Of a stretch of 64,000 nucleotides of DNA, positions 60,665-64,000 are shown piece by piece (positions within the stretch are counted from its first letter, which is position 1; every line of letters starts with the position of its first letter). The stretch lies in contig NC_049905.1 of the NCBI RefSeq assembly GCF_001411555.2, positions 9,329,053 through 9,393,052 on the forward strand, in the 5' to 3' direction. The stretch is from Juglans regia. Its lineage: Eukaryota > Streptophyta > Magnoliopsida > Fagales > Juglandaceae. Made by a program: the position numbers and the translations under genes. The notes below the pieces were generated by a model, which searched no databases, was not told the origin of the DNA, and saw nothing but the letters and a program-made list of their open reading frames with translations.

Positions 60665-61258
60665 ATAGTTCGCACTATGCAAAAGGGAACTGCTTACCTA
60701 ACAGTGATCATCTATCAAAGCCTGGCTAGATCGTATAATCTGATTGAGGTAAGTATCCATTAACCCATATACAATATACACATCATTAAAATTTTCTTCT
60801 CTAGTGGCCTTATGATTTCCTTAATATTGATAGTTTTCACAATGAAACAATGCAGTGGGTTTGTTCTTACTTCCAGCAAAAGAAAGTATATGTGGGGGGG
60901 GGTTGCACATATCCTCTGCGGCACTCCATTCAACCAACTTTGCAATTACATATCATAACATTGTGTTGTACACCAAATCAAACCCATGTGAAATAAATAT
61001 AACAAAATAGCCTTGAGATACATTGTTGTAACATGCTATGATTGGTACTGTAAACTTTGCATGAAGAAGTGACAATAGACGATATGTGACCAAAAAACCA
61101 AAAAGCTCATGTGACTACATCCTCATAGTCCATGTGGCAAAGGAGAATGATCTCTCGAAGTGTCCTTTTGGCATCAATCGTGCAGTCGAATGCATTTCCA
61201 ATTTTCTTGATTGCAAGCTCTTCTTTGGTCTCATAATTCATTGCATAGCTGCAATAAG
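60665..61258 (-). pseudogene. MAP kinase relic, N-lobe exons (unit 3)
   Basis: Ortholog of 4515-5107. The upstream exon (about 61125-61258) reads [15 protein letters not shown] and [20 protein letters not shown] without the stop found in unit 1. The second exon (about 60740-60840) has a small deletion just before FNDVYIV, shifting the frame. Confidence 0.83.
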
Positions 61259-61529
61259 AGAATGGAAACCACCCCTAATTATAACAAGTAAAATTCAGAG
61301 ATAGTAAGAAATATTATCAATGGTTTATAAACATCTAACTGATCGTTGAAAGGTGTACAAACATGAAATAAGTAAGCTTCTAATATTTTAGCAAAATACT
61401 CAAAATCACACCATATCATTCTCACTGGAATCACGCTGAAAAGGATTTGAATGTACCTTTCATGCATAACCTTGTGAACAGTGAGTAGAATGTTCCAATG
61501 GAACAATATCCATATCTAATATATGTGAT
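61259..61529. other. MAPK 5' flank or intron (unit 3)
   Basis: Collinear with 5108-5376; nothing recognised. Confidence 0.4.
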
Positions 61530-63020
61530 ATTAATATGGAACAACATGCATAACCTTGGACTTCCTTTGGGGGCTGCCTCAAGAGCTATATCAGTATGGG
61601 ATATAGTGATCGAGAAGATAGAACGTAGATTGGCAAGATGGAAGCGGTTGTACTTGTCGAAAGGTGGAAGGATTATCTTAATCAAGAGCACTTTTCTAAC
61701 TTACCCACATATTTATTGTCTCTTTTCCCAATTCCAACTACTGTGAAGGCCCGGATTGAAAATTTTCATTGTGATTTCTTATGGAGTTGTGTGGGAGATG
61801 AATTCAAATTTCATCTAGTTAGTTGGGACAAGGTATGCACTCTAATCTCCTCTACTGGATTGAGAATTAGAAATATGAGAATTTTCAATCGGGTCTTACT
61901 TGAGAAATGGTTGTGGAGATATAATATGGAATCGGAGGCCCTATGGAAGTCGGTAGTTGATTGCAAATACGGTAGTTTGTAGGAGGGCTGGTGTACTATA
62001 AAGTTGAGTGGGGCATATGGAGTGGGAGTTTTGAAGCACATTAGACGAGGGTGGGGGGTTTTTATTCGCCATACCAAACTGACGTGGGAAGCGGGCTCTA
62101 AAATTAAATTTTAGAGTGAGATATGGTGTGGAAATAATGCCCTAAAGGACTTATTTCCTTCAGTTTTTTGGATTACATGTGCTCAAGAAGCTTTAGTAGC
62201 GGATCCCCATGGTGTTATCGGGAGATCAAGTCCAATGGAACATCACTTTCAGTAGGGCGGCACAAGATTGAAAAGTTGGCAGCTTTGAGGACTTTTTTAG
62301 CCTATTATTTCTACGAAGCTGAGTAGCAACGAGTTGATGTGTTCTGGTGGGTACTGACAGGTAAGTGTACATTCTCGGTTCGATCCTTCTACAGGTCCCT
62401 CACACACTTGCCAAACAATCAGTTTCCATGGCGAAGGATTTGGCAAAATAAGGCACCTCCCAAGGTGGCATTTTTTACTTGGACAGTGTCCTTGTGTAAG
62501 ATTTTGACAACAAATAACCTGAGGAAGTGAATAGTGATTATACTAGATTGGTGCTGCATGCATAAGAAATCTGGCGAGATAGTGGATCACCTCTTACTAC
62601 ATTTTGAAATTGCTAGAGCACTATGGAATGGAGTGTTTGGCTGAGTACAATTAGTTTGGGCAATGCCTACTACAACAGTTGAGTTTTTGGCCAGCTGGAC
62701 ACATCTAGGAGGTATTCCATAAATCAAAGTTGTGTAGAAGATGATACATATTTGTATTATGTGGTGCCTATGGCAGGAGCGAAACAACCAGACGTTTGAT
62801 GACAAGGAGCGTTCATTAGCGGAACTTAGATCTTTATTTTTTAGAACTATATTCCTATGGGTTATAGCTGTAGACTTTAATGGATTTGATTTTCATGACT
62901 TACTTACTTCTATTGCTATGACCTAGATATGTCTTATCTCTTGTATATCATCTTGTGTATTTGGATCATGTCTATCATTATTAATACAATCGTTTAATTA
63001 TTAAAATATATATATATTTA
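61530..63020 (+). mobile_element. 5'-truncated L1-type LINE (RT thumb, zf-RVT), unit 3
   Basis: Ortholog of 5377-6859: HNLGLPLGAASRAISVWDIV, RIENFHCDFLWSCVGDEF, FNRVLLEKWLWRYNME, then FPWRRIWQNKAPPKVAFFTW. The left target duplication ATATATGTGAT is at 61519-61529; the right one has dissolved into an (AT)n tract at about 63004-63034. Confidence 0.85.
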
Positions 63021-63035
63021 TATATATATATATGA

Positions 63036-63496
63036 TTCTACCAACATTTATGGTTTTTATTTACAAACGTATTGAAATTGAAATAATTTAGTGCAATTCA
63101 ACGAGAGGGAAAATGAAGGGAAGACGACTGAGCTTTAAAACTGACATTTATCATCGTCCAATTAAATATGATCACGTCAATCTTTTCTGACAACAAACAT
63201 CAACAGAAACTCTGCTCAAAAATGAAAGGGAACTAAAAATAATAGGCAGATTTTGTTTTAATCTCAACTTTATCTATTTAATAGGTAGCATAGAAAAGTA
63301 TTTTCTTAAAAAAAAAAAAAAAAAAAAAAAAACCAACAACAACAACAACCCCACTCTTGACCAAACCAGTTATTTGTTGTTCACACAAATTATTCCTTAA
63401 CTTGATTACCATCCAAATTCTATCATAAATAATACAGAAGGCTCCCATAATACAACATGGAAGCCAAATTTCTTAAAATCTAATACAAATACTTAA
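63036..63496. other. spacer toward the expected third TNL
   Basis: Collinear with 6871-7254. A poly-A run at about 63306-63331 and (AAC)n follow; these are absent from unit 1. No gene. Confidence 0.6.
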
Positions 63497-63682
63497 GCAC
63501 AGTTTAGATAATAAGTTGAAATGAAAATTAAAAGTTGAATAAAATATTATTATAATATTATTTTTTAATATTATTATTGGTTTGGATAATTTCCAATGTT
63601 TATTATATTTTATTTGAAAATTTGAAAAACTTATAATGATGTGATGAGATGAGATGAAACACTTCTTATATTGAAACAGGGC
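63497..63682. mobile_element. GATGAG-family MITE (copy 9)
   Basis: GCACAGTTTAGATAATAAG to TTGAAACAGGGC, orthologous to 7255-7431. Confidence 0.7.
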
Positions 63683-63832
63683 TAGAGAGAATTTTGGTGT
63701 TAAAGTGTGAGTGATTTAGGTGTATTAAACATCAGGTTAGTAGATTTCTATGTCTTCATCGTAGACGTGGACTATTTACATCAGATGTGGACTGTTTAAA
63801 ACGAGTCACTTAAATATTGAGTAATGCTAGAT

Positions 63833-63980
63833 ACAAATCCCAAATAGACAAGTTTCATACAAGTTTTTTTTGTAAAAAAGTAGATCTCAGTAATAAAAAA
63901 TAGTTGTTTTTACACTTTTTTAAGGTGGGGTTCACTTTTTTATAATGGCTAGTATGTGACTTGTCTATTTGGGACTTGTA
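63833..63980. mobile_element. 148-bp MITE, ortholog of 7581-7730
   Basis: The ends TACAAATCCCAAATAGACAAG and reverse-complement TACAAGTCCCAAATAGACAAG differ at one position. They are better preserved than in unit 1. Confidence 0.78.
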
Positions 63981-64000
63981 CAAATCATTTCTCCTTAAAT

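Overview
This is eukaryotic plant nuclear DNA, AT-rich, with spliced genes, LTR retrotransposons, LINEs and MITEs. It is a disease-resistance (TIR-NB-ARC-LRR, TNL) locus of a eudicot. A woody Fagales species (walnut or hickory relatives) is my guess, because the abundant GATGAG-type MITE looks familiar from such genomes; this is recall, not proof.

Layout. The window carries three copies of an ancestral unit: a MAP kinase relic (minus strand) followed on its right by a TNL gene (minus strand). Unit 1 (1 to about 12,700) has a gypsy remnant, a broken MAPK, two LINE insertions and TNL1, a pseudogene. Unit 2 (about 33,400-49,250) has only the MAPK 3' end plus TNL2, which reads as an intact five-exon gene of about 1,191 codons (TIR, NB-ARC, LRR, C-JID, then an acidic 11-residue repeat tail). 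Unit 3 (about 49,880-64,000) repeats the gypsy-MAPK-LINE-MAPK-LINE order of unit 1 at an offset of about 56.1 kb. It runs off the right edge before its expected TNL. Units 1 and 3 share individual transposon insertions and the same MAPK stop codons, so the kinase was dead and colonised before they separated. Unit 2 lacks those insertions.

Between units 1 and 2 (about 12,700-33,400) is a transposon-rich spacer. It holds a Tat-lineage gypsy element on the minus strand with a spliced ORF on its opposite strand and four kinds of tandem repeat (16.2-24.1 kb). It is joined head to head to a 5'-truncated chromovirus (24.1-27.7 kb). A FAR1/FRS pseudogene follows (28.4-31.85 kb), cut by a 1,948-bp solo-LTR-like insertion. 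A TIR-only relic (33.8-34.1 kb) and a complete but dead Copia element (35.4-39.8 kb) lie in the left part of unit 2.

The only gene that looks functional is TNL2, predicted to be an intracellular immune receptor whose TIR domain acts as an NAD+-cleaving signalling enzyme. Everything else is decayed genes, mobile DNA and spacer. All identifications come from reading translated sequence; no database search was run.
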